From: Pyrobaculum oguniense TE7 | Lineage (GTDB): Archaea; Thermoproteota; Thermoprotei; Thermoproteales; Thermoproteaceae | Length of the DNA: 64,000 nucleotides | NCBI GenBank assembly: GCA_000247545.1 | Contig: CP003316.1 | Location: 2,141,233 to 2,205,232 of the forward strand | Direction of reading: 5' to 3' | Part shown: positions 15,275 to 24,564 of the stretch, in pieces | Layout: the number at the start of each line of letters is the position of its first letter | Numbering within the stretch: position 1 is the stretch's first letter | Made by a program: the position numbers and the translations under genes | Notes under the pieces: model-generated | Seen by the model: only the letters and a program-made list of their open reading frames with translations | Told to the model about the DNA's origin: nothing | Databases searched by the model: none

Positions 15275-16391
15275 CCTTTAGAACCGCGATGAAGAAACCC
15301 GGGGTGTTATGTATGTGCGGCAAGAATCTTCTACACTCTGCACATTCCCAACCCGGGGCGCCTATGCTTATTTCCGGGTCTACTATTTCCGCCCCGGACT
15401 TCTTAATCACCTCTTCGTTTTCTATTGCAGTGGTTGTGCACGTTGAATAAATTACGTAGTCGGCGAGCTTTAACGCGGTTTTTAAAAACTGAACCTGGTA
15501 CTTGGACAATGTCATGGCCGTGCTGTACGTCACTTTTTGGTATATCTTAGGTCTCACTCCTAGGTCGGTGCAAGGTGGATCTACCAGCGCAACATCCGCT
15601 TTTAATTTTGGGAAATCCCTATCTAGATACCTACTATCGTGTAGCAAAACGTCGACCGAGTTGAGTCCAAGTCTTTCTACCTCGTATTTCAATTTGCTAA
15701 TTTTTGGCGAGGATCTATCTACAGCAATTACGTGAATTCCGTATTGTGCCAAGTGGGTGGCTTTGCCGCCGGGGGCCGCGTTAAGGTCTACTGCGCTCTG
15801 TTGTGCGAATTTTCGAGCTATGTGGCCCACTGCTATGGCAGGTAGGCTCTGGCTGTAGAAAAGCCCCTCGGCATATTCCGGCAAATCCCTGAGCTTCGGG
15901 GCCTTGTATAGAGATTTTTCAACCTTTACAAAAAGTCCCCTTCTACTTCTGAGCGCTTCGTCGCTGTTCATTACAGCCTTCCCATATGCCACTAGTACCC
16001 CATTATCCGATACTATGTTTACCTCCTCGCCGCTTTTTACGGGGTCGGTTTTTATTATGGCAGGTCCATATAAATCGGCCCCCAACATAATACTTTCTGC
16101 TGCTTTTTTGTCAACAACTACAATCTTTTTAGCAGAGGGTATCTTAAAGGGCCCTTCTACGGGGAACCATACGGCGTCTTCAAAGACTTCGTCTTTATAG
16201 GCTGAGATACCGCGGAGGTTAAGTCTTTTTATGAGCTCGTTTGGTGAAATCTTTGTCGTGTTAACTCTTATGTAGTAGCGTTGCGGTGGTGTTAGGACAG
16301 AACGTAGCATTGATTCTATTTCCAAGTCAGATAAATATTCCAAGAAATGTTTATATAGTAAGTTATCTATTTCTATACTTACATAATACAT
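15258..16391 (-). CDS. RNA m5C methyltransferase (NSUN/Nop2 family) with PUA domain
   Basis: A 377-residue SAM-dependent methyltransferase. The SAM motif NAAPGGKATHLAQYG (about residue 203) and the two catalytic cysteines, one in DPPC (about 272) and one in STC (about 318), mark the NSUN family. Between the short N-terminal helical part and the catalytic domain is a PUA-like region (about residues 65-150, GADLYGPAI... GKAVMNSDE), as in NSUN6-type enzymes that methylate tRNA. The ATG directly follows the stop of the upstream winged-helix gene (TAAATG), so the two are co-translated. Confidence 0.9.
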   Translation of the reverse strand: MYYVSIEIDNLLYKHFLEYLSDLEIESMLRSVLTPPQRYYIRVNTTKISPNELIKRLNLRGISAYKDEVFEDAVWFPVEGPFKIPSAKKIVVVDKKAAESIMLGADLYGPAIIKTDPVKSGEEVNIVSDNGVLVAYGKAVMNSDEALRSRRGLFVKVEKSLYKAPKLRDLPEYAEGLFYSQSLPAIAVGHIARKFAQQSAVDLNAAPGGKATHLAQYGIHVIAVDRSSPKISKLKYEVERLGLNSVDVLLHDSRYLDRDFPKLKADVALVDPPCTDLGVRPKIYQKVTYSTAMTLSKYQVQFLKTALKLADYVIYSTCTTTAIENEEVIKKSGAEIVDPEISIGAPGWECAECRRFLPHIHNTPGFFIAVLKAKKAP

Positions 16392-16709
16392 TTACTTGGA
16401 AATTATTTTCATAAGCACTTCTCTCGCTTTTTCTGGATCTTTACGGACAAGTTGCCACAGCTCGTCATCAGCTTTTACGACATATCTATACGTCTTATTT
16501 CCCCTTCTCTCTGGAGCTATTCTTACGAATTTATACATGGAAAGTTTTTGAAGAAGCCTTGCGGCTTTTAGTATTGCTCCGTGATTTTCACCTAGACCTG
16601 CTATTTTTGCTAGGGAGGTCGCCTTGATGCTGACGATTTTTCCGCGCGCGTTTAGTAGCAACACTACTAGGGCCTCAATGAGCTTTTTTTCAGCAACTTC
16701 GAGGCGCAT
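16392..16709 (-). CDS. small winged-helix protein
   Basis: A 105-residue protein with a predicted winged-helix fold: helices at residues 5-20 and 25-37 (KATSLAKIAGLG), a recognition-type helix (HGAILKAARLLQKLSMY) and a basic beta wing (VRIAPERRGNKTYRYVV). It immediately precedes the RNA methyltransferase gene with touching stop and start codons. It may be a regulator or a nucleic-acid-binding accessory protein. Family not recognised beyond the fold. Confidence 0.65.
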   Translation of the reverse strand: MRLEVAEKKLIEALVVLLLNARGKIVSIKATSLAKIAGLGENHGAILKAARLLQKLSMYKFVRIAPERRGNKTYRYVVKADDELWQLVRKDPEKAREVLMKIISK

Positions 16710-16811
16710 TGTCGATGCGAAGAGTTTTATTTTTAAAATTTAGCATATATTCATGTTTTTTATGAAATTTGTGTTTAAAAAGTTTAATGGCGCAGGTATT
16801 ATACATCTTAT

Positions 16812-17912
16812 CTATATGTTTTTCAACAGTTTCCTTAAGTTTACCGAGAGGGGTTGTGTCGCAACTCCTTTTTCAGTAATTATCCCCGTTATGTATTTGG
16901 GAGGAGTTACGTCGAATACGGGGTTGTAGACTTGGATATCCTTCAGTGTTACATATACTTTTCCCTGGCTTGTTCTAACCGTGCGCACCTCGTCTGGATC
17001 GCGTTCTTCTATTTTTACGCTGTCTACGTTGCTTTTTGGGTCTATTGTGCTGGTTGGTGCTAGTACATAGAAAGGTATACCGAACTCGTGGGCGAGTATG
17101 GCCTCGTTCAGTGTACCTATTTTGTTAAAAACGTGTCCGTCAAGCAAAATACGGTCAGCGCCAACCATAACTATGTCAACCATCCGCTTATACATCACAA
17201 GTCCTAACGCGGTATCCGCTATTAACGTAGTCCTTATACCATTGTTAACAAGCTCGTAGACTGTGAGTCGTGCGCCTTGTTGCCACGGTCTCGTCTCAGG
17301 CGCTATTACCGAAACGTCTTTTCCCATCATTTTAGCAACGTAAATTGGGGCGGTTGCGGTGCCTAAGCCCGTGCCTGTGGCAAGACCACCGGCATTGCAT
17401 ATTGTCAGAACAGTATCTCCATCTTCCAGTAGCTCCGCGCCGTATAGACCTATCCTAATCTCCGCCTCTAGCTCTTCCTCGAATATTTTCTTAGCCTCTT
17501 CCTCTAGTCCCTCTCTAAGTTCTCTAACTGATGACGTAGTAGAGACTAGGCTAAGAGCCTTGTTGTACATCCTATCAAGGGCCCAGAATAGGTTGACGGC
17601 GGTTGGCCTAGTTTTAGAAAGGATGTCTCTTGCCAATGACAAAGTCTTTAGGGCATCGTCTATGTTGTCAATAGTTTTTTCGCTTAACGCTATCACCATG
17701 CCGAAAGCGGCTGTTATGCCAATAGCGGGAGCCCCTCTTACGACCATATCGCGTATGGCCGTCGCGACATCTTCTACAGTCCTAGCTTCTACATACCTCG
17801 TCTCAAAAGGTAGCATCCTCTGATCAAGGAGTACCAGCTTATCGCCCCTCCATTCAATAGGCTTCACCTTAGGCTTAAATTCACGGCGTATTTTCTCTAC
17901 TCTGGGATCCAC
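16812..17912 (-). CDS. mtnA: S-methyl-5-thioribose-1-phosphate isomerase / aIF2B-like
   Basis: A 366-residue member of the eIF2B/MtnA family. MtnA hallmarks are [13 protein letters not shown] (about residue 58), the catalytic cysteine in CNAGGLATG (about 170), the catalytic aspartate in GADRI (about 250) and NKIGT. The enzyme isomerises methylthioribose 1-phosphate to the ribulose form in methionine salvage; related archaeal proteins act on ribose 1,5-bisphosphate or AMP-derived sugars, so the substrate is not certain. The start overlaps the end of the upstream nuclease gene by 32 bases. Confidence 0.88.
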   Translation of the reverse strand: MDPRVEKIRREFKPKVKPIEWRGDKLVLLDQRMLPFETRYVEARTVEDVATAIRDMVVRGAPAIGITAAFGMVIALSEKTIDNIDDALKTLSLARDILSKTRPTAVNLFWALDRMYNKALSLVSTTSSVRELREGLEEEAKKIFEEELEAEIRIGLYGAELLEDGDTVLTICNAGGLATGTGLGTATAPIYVAKMMGKDVSVIAPETRPWQQGARLTVYELVNNGIRTTLIADTALGLVMYKRMVDIVMVGADRILLDGHVFNKIGTLNEAILAHEFGIPFYVLAPTSTIDPKSNVDSVKIEERDPDEVRTVRTSQGKVYVTLKDIQVYNPVFDVTPPKYITGIITEKGVATQPLSVNLRKLLKNI

Positions 17913-18534
17913 AAGGATTCTTTGTGGATTTTAAAAATCTGATACACTGGTTGACCTCCTCACATATCATTGGCATTGCGTTGTGTAGCTCTAGAACTAG
18001 TAATATCATTTCAATATTACGTGCCTCTTTTGGTAATTTTTTAAATAATTCATCACAATTTACTTTTTTACAAATACATTCCATTTCTTGGCACTCTTTG
18101 ATGTAATCAAGATATTGGTATAGATTTGTATATAGTGACAATACTGCTTTGAAGAATCTGGCTAGTCCGCTCGCGAATGCAGTGTATAGATCGTCTAGTG
18201 AGAGGAATATGTAGTCGGGCAATAGCACTACCTCTACGCCAAGTTCTTTGGCGAGTTGTCGCGCCCCCTCGTCTGCGTAGCCCCTTGCTATGACCAACGG
18301 TTTGGCCCCCATCAGCATGGCGTTTACATAAGCCTGCCTCACGCCACTGATATCAACTTTCCCAGCCTTCACCTCTATAGCATAGGTATCTCCCTTTTCA
18401 TCTATGGCGACTATATCAACTTCCCCAACCTCAACGCCTTCTCTAAAAATTTTGAGGCGTGTCGTCTTTGGTGACAAGCCTAGGGCGGGGAGTAGATCCA
18501 TAACTAGTTTCTCGAAACGGGCGCCCACGCCCAC
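17881..18534 (-). CDS. RecB-like PD-(D/E)XK nuclease with cysteine cluster
   Basis: A 217-residue protein. The N-terminal half carries the nuclease signature: a first helix [14 protein letters not shown], then [11 protein letters not shown] and YAIEVKAGK, giving D-(x)n-E-x-K. The C-terminal half has an unusual run of cysteines ([18 protein letters not shown], then two or three more), which might bind zinc or an iron-sulfur cluster as Cas4/AddB-type nucleases do. It overlaps the mtnA start by 32 bases. No CRISPR locus is nearby, so a DNA-repair role is more likely than a Cas role. Confidence 0.68.
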   Translation of the reverse strand: MGVGARFEKLVMDLLPALGLSPKTTRLKIFREGVEVGEVDIVAIDEKGDTYAIEVKAGKVDISGVRQAYVNAMLMGAKPLVIARGYADEGARQLAKELGVEVVLLPDYIFLSLDDLYTAFASGLARFFKAVLSLYTNLYQYLDYIKECQEMECICKKVNCDELFKKLPKEARNIEMILLVLELHNAMPMICEEVNQCIRFLKSTKNPCGSQSRENTP

Positions 18535-18584
18535 TGTAGCAGTCGTTAATAAATATGTTGCAGATGTATGTGAAATGTTTAGGA

Positions 18585-18881
18585 TTAACTATTTGTTTTA
18601 TTCAATATTTTTTGATTCTGTTTAATTTTTTCATTAGCTACTATTAAAGCTTTAATTAGAGAAATTACTACGTCATCTTTCCTCACCTTTACTAATCTCA
18701 CACGGCCTACCCGCCTCTCCTCTACTAGGCCATAGTTGATAAGATCTTTTAAATGCGTAGCAAGTTGGGCGTAGTTAGTTCCTAAAATATGTGCTAGCTC
18801 CGTCGCGTTAATCTCGCCATACTCCCAGAGAGCTAGTAAAATACGTATTCTAAGCGGGGCCTTAAGTGCTTCCTCTATCAT
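18585..18881 (-). CDS. winged-helix transcription regulator (ArsR/MarR-like)
   Basis: A 98-residue helix-turn-helix protein. The segment RIRILLALWEYGEINATELA followed by HILGTNYAQLATHLKDLINYG forms a winged helix with recognition helix at about residues 35-52, and a basic wing EERRVGRVRLVKV. Its ATG overlaps the cdc6 stop (ATGA, 18878-18881), so it is co-translated with the replication initiator. It may regulate the operon or bind DNA with Cdc6; this is inferred from position only. Confidence 0.78.
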   Translation of the reverse strand: MIEEALKAPLRIRILLALWEYGEINATELAHILGTNYAQLATHLKDLINYGLVEERRVGRVRLVKVRKDDVVISLIKALIVANEKIKQNQKILNKTNS

Positions 18882-20047
18882 TTTAACTCCTCCCTTATTA
18901 TCCTTATCAGCACAGATTCCAGTGTGTCAAGGGGCTCCGTCCCTATCGAGATGAGTGTAGTCCGCCCACGTACCCCCTCGCCCTTTCTATTTTGACGAGT
19001 CTCGATTATGCCCTTTTCTTTGAGATCGTTAAGATAAGTCCACAACTGGCTGTGAACCCTTGGCTTTTCGCCATGCTCTTCACAGATCATTTTATAGGTC
19101 TCTTCTGCCTCTCCAAATGTGGCATAAGGGGTGTGCGACGTTTTAAGTGTCCTGACAATGGCAAGTAGGAGCAACTTCTCGTGGAGCGGGAGGCCTACCA
19201 GCACTTCTTCCGACACTCCGAACAAGACCTCTTTAGAAGCTTTTCTCACATCTTCAGGCATTATCTGTCTCCGCCCGCTTTGTTGGGCGATATAGGCTGA
19301 TCTGTAGAGGATATCTATTGCCAGTCTGGCATCGCCTTTGTGGGCATCAAGGGGGCTCTGGGCCCCGGTTATGTCCGAAATCATTTGCAGTATTTCTTCG
19401 CTGTAGGAACCCTCTGCAAGCCCCATTTTCGCCCTGTCTAGTAATATGTCGAAAATCTGGTCCTTGGTGTAAGGGTTAAATCGTATCACATATTTGCCCA
19501 TTATTCCACGTGTGGAGGGGTCAAGGTTGTTTAACAACGTGTCGCTGTGACCCACAACGGCTAGGGCTACCCTAAATGCGCCTAGTTTGTCAACCTCCTG
19601 CCCCAGTCTAATAAAAGTTGAGAGGATATCTGGCGATATGTTAAAGGCGTCGTCAAAAACCATAAAGGCGTATAGATCGCGCTCACGTAGGTGTTCTATA
19701 AGAAGCGCCAAAAACTCGTCTCTGCTTAAACCTCTACGCGGGAACGGGATACCTAAAGATCTGGCAATTTCATTTATAATTGCAGTAAAATTTCTAAATA
19801 TAAATCCATTAATATAAATAAACTTAGCCTTTGATCGCTCTCTATACATTTCCCATAATTTACGTATTGTGACAGTTTTACCAGTGCCTGGCCTTCCTAT
19901 TAGGGTTACTCTGGGATAGTGTTGGCCAGGGCTCTGAAGCCACCCAGACAGCAGAAGGTGCAACTGCCGCAGTTGTTCATCTCTATGCGGTAGCTTATCA
20001 GGGACGTAGCTGGGTGAAAACACGGCTTCATCAACTACAATGGCCAT
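18878..20047 (-). CDS. cdc6: Orc1/Cdc6 replication initiator
   Basis: A 389-residue AAA+ initiator that binds replication origins and helps load the MCM helicase. Walker A is GRPGTGKT (residues 51-58), Walker B VFDDAF, and sensor motifs are in VALAVVGHSDTLLNN; the C-terminal winged helix includes RVHSQLWTYLNDLKEKG and the wing QNRKGEGVRGRT. The sequence is clearly close to the Pyrobaculum Cdc6 of known structure. Upstream is a TATA box (about 20062-20073). It lies in one orientation with rfcS, rfcL and two small genes. Confidence 0.96.
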   Translation of the reverse strand: MAIVVDEAVFSPSYVPDKLPHRDEQLRQLHLLLSGWLQSPGQHYPRVTLIGRPGTGKTVTIRKLWEMYRERSKAKFIYINGFIFRNFTAIINEIARSLGIPFPRRGLSRDEFLALLIEHLRERDLYAFMVFDDAFNISPDILSTFIRLGQEVDKLGAFRVALAVVGHSDTLLNNLDPSTRGIMGKYVIRFNPYTKDQIFDILLDRAKMGLAEGSYSEEILQMISDITGAQSPLDAHKGDARLAIDILYRSAYIAQQSGRRQIMPEDVRKASKEVLFGVSEEVLVGLPLHEKLLLLAIVRTLKTSHTPYATFGEAEETYKMICEEHGEKPRVHSQLWTYLNDLKEKGIIETRQNRKGEGVRGRTTLISIGTEPLDTLESVLIRIIREELK

Positions 20048-20111
20048 GCGGAAATCACTGAGTCAATATAAATACTTTCAACTTACAACTGAAAAGAGAT
20101 GAATGTGTATC

Positions 20112-20423
20112 CTAAAAGTTTTTGCCAACCCTACGTACGAAATACACTTCGCCAATCTTTACGACGATACAGTCGTCGCACCTAGACGGTTCGTAGTGTG
20201 ACACCTCGTCGTACACCTCAAAACCCCTCACCAGCTTTTTGAAATAGTCCATTGCTAAGCAGTTTTGGAAAGCGCCTACTAATGTATACACATAAACTCT
20301 GCCAACAGCCACTGGGACGCACATAACCTCGCTATCATGGAAATAGATACAATCACATAGATCCCTAGCTACTTGTCCCTCCTTCTTCGGAATAGTCCGA
20401 ACAAGAATGTATTTTCTATCCAC
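20112..20423 (-). CDS. 103-residue protein between rfcL and cdc6, unknown
   Basis: GTG at 20423 follows the rfcL stop by one base, so the gene is in the clamp-loader operon. The protein is mixed alpha/beta with several cysteines (DLCDCIYF, EVMC, NCLAMDYF, SRCDDCIVV), which could form a zinc or disulfide site. I do not recognise the family. It ends 64 bases before cdc6, which has its own TATA. Its position between clamp loader and initiator suggests a link to replication but the sequence alone does not show it. Confidence 0.65.
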   Translation of the reverse strand: MDRKYILVRTIPKKEGQVARDLCDCIYFHDSEVMCVPVAVGRVYVYTLVGAFQNCLAMDYFKKLVRGFEVYDEVSHYEPSRCDDCIVVKIGEVYFVRRVGKNF

Positions 20424-20424
20424 G

Positions 20425-21693
20425 TTACAAGAGCGTTTTGATATCTATGGCGTTGATCCCAAGAGCCTTGCTTAACCTTTCTACAATTTTGGAATCGCTC
20501 TTGGCCAACGCCCCTAATACGTAGATTATCTCGGACTTCACGTAAGACCTAGATACGTGCAGATTCTGTGCCAGATATTCCACGAGGGCGTCTCTCCTTT
20601 TCCTAGCCTCTCTCGACTTGGCGAGTATGAGAAGCCGTTGAGGAAATCCATATTTTATAAAGGGAGGCAACCTAGGTTTGTTCTTAATCTGGGAAACCCC
20701 GCCGAGGGCAAGCTCGAGGGCATATGGTAAGAGCTCCCACTCCTGCGTACGCTTTATACGCCCAATGAACATATCCGCTTTGCTGAGCCTATCATAGGCA
20801 ACAGACATAGTCTCTACCTCTTTATATACGACGGGAATAGTCTCTGTAGCCCAGATGAAGTACTGCTCCCAGTCAAAAGAGGGGTTAAACGAAATTGCCC
20901 GCGCTTCGTCAAACCAACGGGCCCTATATACGCGGTCCAGTATTTCAAACATAGATAGTTGCGGGTTCCGCTCTCCTACCCTCTTAATATCGTCTACAGT
21001 CAACGTCTTCCTCCCGCCAGAGAGGTACATCTGCAAGTCGTTTATAGCCGCCCGCAAATCCCCCAGAGACGACTTAGCAATGCTTCTCAACGCCTCCTCT
21101 TCACACTTGGCGCCCTCACTTGTGCAAATCCTCCTCAAAACCTCCACAACCTCCTCCTCGGAGAGGCGCTTCAGGTTGACCACGAGAGATATATCTCTCA
21201 GAGGCCTAAACCTGGGGTCGTAGGGATTATTGGCTGTCATGACTATGGGAACTTTTGAATTCTCTATGATCTCGATAATGGCCTCTAATCCCCCAGCATC
21301 TTCTTTTACATGAAGCCCGTCTACTTCGTCAAATAGAACAATTTTACCTCCATAGCCGAACAGCGACCCCTCTCTCAGCCCTCTACCAACTACCTCCTTT
21401 AGTCTCTCCGCAGTTCTGACATCGCTAGCATTGAGCTCAATAAGCTCATACCCAATCTCTCGGGCAAGGGCATGGACCAGCGTGGTTTTGCCAACCCCAG
21501 GCGGCCCCGCAAGGAGGACAGCCCTCGCGTCTAAAATCTCCTTGTCTTTTTTCTTTGCCCACCTGGTACAGAAGTCTTTAGGTGCCCTAAATCTGGCGCA
21601 GATCCACGATGCCAAGACGTATTTAGCCTCCTCTTGGTCTACTACGTCTGCAAACGACTTAGGCCTATACTTCTCAACCCACGGCAGGGCCAT
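20425..21693 (-). CDS. rfcL: replication factor C large subunit
   Basis: A 422-residue clamp-loader ATPase. It opens with PWVEKYRPKSFADVVDQ (RFC box II), and has Walker A GPPGVGKT (residues 63-70), Walker B LFDEVD and the sensor segment MTANNPYDPRFRPLRD. As in other archaeal large subunits the SRC motif is lacking. The C-terminus ends in AIDIKTLL and shows no clear PCNA-interacting peptide (Q-x2-L/I-x2-FF), which is usual at the end of many RfcL proteins. Its ATG touches the rfcS stop (TAAATG). Confidence 0.95.
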   Translation of the reverse strand: MALPWVEKYRPKSFADVVDQEEAKYVLASWICARFRAPKDFCTRWAKKKDKEILDARAVLLAGPPGVGKTTLVHALAREIGYELIELNASDVRTAERLKEVVGRGLREGSLFGYGGKIVLFDEVDGLHVKEDAGGLEAIIEIIENSKVPIVMTANNPYDPRFRPLRDISLVVNLKRLSEEEVVEVLRRICTSEGAKCEEEALRSIAKSSLGDLRAAINDLQMYLSGGRKTLTVDDIKRVGERNPQLSMFEILDRVYRARWFDEARAISFNPSFDWEQYFIWATETIPVVYKEVETMSVAYDRLSKADMFIGRIKRTQEWELLPYALELALGGVSQIKNKPRLPPFIKYGFPQRLLILAKSREARKRRDALVEYLAQNLHVSRSYVKSEIIYVLGALAKSDSKIVERLSKALGINAIDIKTLL

Positions 21694-22683
21694 TTACCTC
21701 CTCTTCGAAGGAGGCGGCGTCTGTCTAGCTCTCTTCCCTATGGCGCCCAGCTTAGATAGAAGATACAACAACTGCAGTTCCTCATCTGAGCCTTGCGTTA
21801 ATCTGTAATCGACATCGGCCAAAAGCTCGGCTATCTCCGCTTTAACCTCATCGTCGAGGGGCATACGAATGAGCTCTCTCTGGAATGCTCTTATGAAGTC
21901 GATTCCAGCAATTCCCTTTACATACATCAATTCTCTTAGCTTTTCCCTGGCCTTTGCAACATCGCCGTTGAGTGCTAAATTGAAAAGCTCTATGACATCC
22001 GCCGGCCTAATCATCGTGGTGGCCGACGCCACGGCGTTTGCGTCGACGACATTGCTAGTAGCCGCCGCCACTTGTAGCAGATTTATAGCCTTACGCATGT
22101 CCCCCTCTGATACCTCGTATATCAGATCTATGGCGTCATCTCTCAACTCAATCCCCTCACTCTTAGCAATGTGGCGAAGCCTCTCAGCCATTAGGCCACG
22201 GGGCATTGGGGAAAACCTAAACACCGCACACCTGGATATTATGGGATCAATAATACGCGACACGTAGTTTGCTAGTAGTATGAATCTTGTGTTTTGGGCG
22301 TACATTTCCATTATTCTGCGTAGTGCTTGTTGGGCGTCTGAGGTCATGTTGTCTGCCTCGTCTAGTATTACGAGTTTAAACGGCGCCTTGCCTACGGGGG
22401 CTGTTCTGGCGAATTCCTTCACCCTCTCCCTAATTACGTTTATCCCCCTCTCGTCTGAGGCGTTTAGCTCCAGCGTATTCTCCCGCCAATACTCCCCATA
22501 CAACTCCCTAGCCAACACAAGCGCCATGGTAGTCTTCCCAGTGCCGGGAGGTCCGTAGAAGAGGAGATGCGGCATATTCCCACTCCTCACAAACTCCCTA
22601 AGCCGAGCCTTAACCTCCTCAAGATCCACCACCTCATCAAAAACCCTCGGCCTATACTTCTCAAACCAGAAAAGCTCAGCCAT
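21694..22683 (-). CDS. rfcS: replication factor C small subunit
   Basis: A 329-residue AAA+ protein. RFC boxes are intact: [15 protein letters not shown], Walker A GPPGTGKT (residues 44-51), LDEADNMT (Walker B), and the arginine-finger motif SRCAVFRF. With RfcL it forms the pentameric clamp loader that places PCNA (encoded at 30379) on DNA. It is the first gene of the rfcS-rfcL-103aa-cdc6-HTH run. The tail ends in a basic, proline-containing stretch ([12 protein letters not shown]). Confidence 0.96.
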   Translation of the reverse strand: MAELFWFEKYRPRVFDEVVDLEEVKARLREFVRSGNMPHLLFYGPPGTGKTTMALVLARELYGEYWRENTLELNASDERGINVIRERVKEFARTAPVGKAPFKLVILDEADNMTSDAQQALRRIMEMYAQNTRFILLANYVSRIIDPIISRCAVFRFSPMPRGLMAERLRHIAKSEGIELRDDAIDLIYEVSEGDMRKAINLLQVAAATSNVVDANAVASATTMIRPADVIELFNLALNGDVAKAREKLRELMYVKGIAGIDFIRAFQRELIRMPLDDEVKAEIAELLADVDYRLTQGSDEELQLLYLLSKLGAIGKRARQTPPPSKRR

Positions 22684-22712
22684 GTATCGAAATTGGGACT
22701 TGTTAAAAACTG

Positions 22713-23384
22713 TTAGCGCGACGCCGCGGCTATGCGTTCTAGTTCTTCCCGCTTTCTCACGGCGTAGCTCTTGGGGTCATTAGCCGCGGCGGCGACTATC
22801 TCATCCGCCAGGCACTCCTCTATAGGCTTTGGGTTATTAAAGGAGCACGCCCTAGCCCCCTCCGCTATCCAGCGGAGAGCTAAGTCGAGCCGCCTCTGGG
22901 GCGACACGTCAACAGACACGGCGTAGGCAATGCCGCCCATGATAATCCTGGTAACCTCTTCTCTAGGCGCCGTGTTTATAATAGCGTCTATGAACACTTG
23001 GAGCGGGTTCTTACCTGTTTTGTAGTACACGAGGTCAAAAGCCCTCTTCACGATGTTGTAGGCCTTGTGTTTCTTTCCGGCGTTTCTTCCTGGGCGCATC
23101 ATTAAGTTTATCAGCCGCTCCACAATAGGTATCCTAGCCTTGCCAAATCGCTTCTTCTGGTATCTCCCCTCCGTATGAGGAAGCACCACAGGCTTTAGGC
23201 AGATATATCTCCTCAGACCTGGGTCTCTGACAACAACGTCCTCGTAGCTCCACTTCCCGAAGAGGAGCACAGGCTCGCCGTTAAGAGTTTTGACATCGCG
23301 CGGGCACTCCTCAACGATGGGCACGTCGCCTATATACTCCACACGTGTGCCTTTAGGGAGCTGTTCGCCGAAGATAGACGACAC
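22713..23384 (-). CDS. rps7: 30S ribosomal protein uS7
   Basis: A 223-residue archaeal uS7. Conserved stretches include [40 protein letters not shown] and [15 protein letters not shown], the 16S rRNA-binding helices of the small-subunit head. The N-terminal 60 residues are an archaeal/eukaryotic extension. The GTG start is 22 bases after a TATA-like TTTTTAAATCC. Unlike most archaea, rps12 is not adjacent; it is at 60886-61329 with the RNA polymerase genes. Confidence 0.96.
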   Translation of the reverse strand: MSSIFGEQLPKGTRVEYIGDVPIVEECPRDVKTLNGEPVLLFGKWSYEDVVVRDPGLRRYICLKPVVLPHTEGRYQKKRFGKARIPIVERLINLMMRPGRNAGKKHKAYNIVKRAFDLVYYKTGKNPLQVFIDAIINTAPREEVTRIIMGGIAYAVSVDVSPQRRLDLALRWIAEGARACSFNNPKPIEECLADEIVAAAANDPKSYAVRKREELERIAAASR

Positions 23385-23480
23385 AGCCTACTAAAGTGGG
23401 GGATTTAAAAACTTAAGACACGATAAGCCAACGGAAAACATGCCACCTAGGTACTTAAATAGACACAGCTATGTATAGAC

Positions 23481-23533
23481 GGGTGAGGACGACCCCGATC
23501 GCTGACTTGTGAAGACTGGTATTACGACTGATT
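23481..23533 (+). ncRNA. box C/D guide sRNA, predicted 16S rRNA target
   Basis: C GTGAGGA (23483-23489), guide CGACCCCGATCG (12), D' CTGA (23502-23505), spacer CTT, C' GTGAAGA (23509-23515), guide CTGGTATTACGA (12), D CTGA (23528-23531). The spacing 12-3-12 is ideal. A TATA element (CTTAAATAG, about 23453-23461) lies 25 bases upstream. The D-guide is complementary over ten bases to GUAAUACCAG of the conserved 530 loop of 16S rRNA; the five-nucleotide rule points to A532 (E. coli numbering). The RNA overlaps the stop codon of the opposite-strand etfA gene. Confidence 0.9.
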
Positions 23534-24562
23534 CTTAAGCCTCTTTAATTCCTCGATAAGCATGGGAATTATCTGCTTATAGTCGCCCACGACGGCATAA
23601 TCAGCATTTTCCATAATCGGAGCGTGGGGATCAGGATTGATGGCAATTATCATCTTCGCCTCTGTTATCCCCATCAAATGCTGTATAGCGCCGCTTATCC
23701 CCACTGCGATGTAAAGCTTAGGCCTAATTGTCTTGCCTGTCTGGCCTATTTGCCGCGTGTGGGGGACCCAGCCGGCACGTACTGCCATGAGCGAGGCGCC
23801 TACAGTTCCGTTTAGCAACTTTGCCAATTCTACCAGTAGCTTAAACCCCTCGGCGGTGCCAAGTCCCCTCCCCCCAGCTACAACTATGTCTGAGGACTCT
23901 ACCGGTGGCAGATCTGCTATGTCTTTCTCCAGGCGCTTCTCTATAGATACTAGGCGCGTCCTCCTCTTCGTGATTTCCACCTTCTCTACTATGATTTCGC
24001 CGGTCCTGCTCGGATCTCTTGGCGGCTTGGGGAAGACGCCTGGTCTCACGCTCGCCATCTGGGGGCGCCTCTGCGGGGTTCTTATTGTAGCCAGTTGGGT
24101 CCCCCCGAATGTTGGGCGTATCTGCAACAAGTCGCGGGTTTTCGGGTCGATTTCCAGAGCCGTGCAGTCAGCCGTAATGCCCGTGGCCAGCGTGTTTGCA
24201 ATATACGCAGCGAGCTCTCTGCCACGTTTAGTAGCCCCTATTAGGAATATTTCAGGCCTATATTTCTGGACTACTCTAGCTATGGCCTCGGCGTACTCCG
24301 CAGGAGTATAGATCTTGAGATCCGGGTTATCTATTATCACTACCTTGTCCGCGCCGTGGTATATCGCCTCGCGTGCCAAATCCTCGCCACCGGCAACGAG
24401 CACCCCAGCCACCTCAACGCCGCCCAATTTTTGGGCCAGGTCCCTAGCCTTGCCCAACAGCTCAAGGCCCACATCCTTCAGCCTATCTCCCTCCCTTTCT
24501 AGGTATACCCAAACTCCTCTATAATCCTCTTTATTTATTGGAGGCCAGAGTCTGCACGGCAT
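23522..24562 (-). CDS. etfA: electron transfer flavoprotein alpha subunit
   Basis: A 346-residue ETF alpha subunit. The C-terminal FAD domain is intact: GGRGLGTAEGFKL, RAGWVPHTRQIGQTGKTI, LYIAVGISGAIQHLMG and IIAINPDPHAPIMENADYAV. These residues bind the electron-transferring FAD. It is the last gene of fixC-fixX-etfB-etfA and follows etfB by two bases. With EtfB it makes the heterodimer that takes electrons from NADH and, in EtfABCX complexes, bifurcates them to quinone and a low-potential acceptor. The 3' end is overlapped by a guide RNA on the other strand. Confidence 0.95.
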   Translation of the reverse strand: MPCRLWPPINKEDYRGVWVYLEREGDRLKDVGLELLGKARDLAQKLGGVEVAGVLVAGGEDLAREAIYHGADKVVIIDNPDLKIYTPAEYAEAIARVVQKYRPEIFLIGATKRGRELAAYIANTLATGITADCTALEIDPKTRDLLQIRPTFGGTQLATIRTPQRRPQMASVRPGVFPKPPRDPSRTGEIIVEKVEITKRRTRLVSIEKRLEKDIADLPPVESSDIVVAGGRGLGTAEGFKLLVELAKLLNGTVGASLMAVRAGWVPHTRQIGQTGKTIRPKLYIAVGISGAIQHLMGITEAKMIIAINPDPHAPIMENADYAVVGDYKQIIPMLIEELKRLKNQS

Positions 24563-24564
24563 AG

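Noticed and set aside
20048-20111. Replication origin next to cdc6
   Set aside because: The 64-base gap has a TATA box and a weak TTTCA/TGAAA dyad but no recognisable origin recognition repeats; no claim can be made without skew data.
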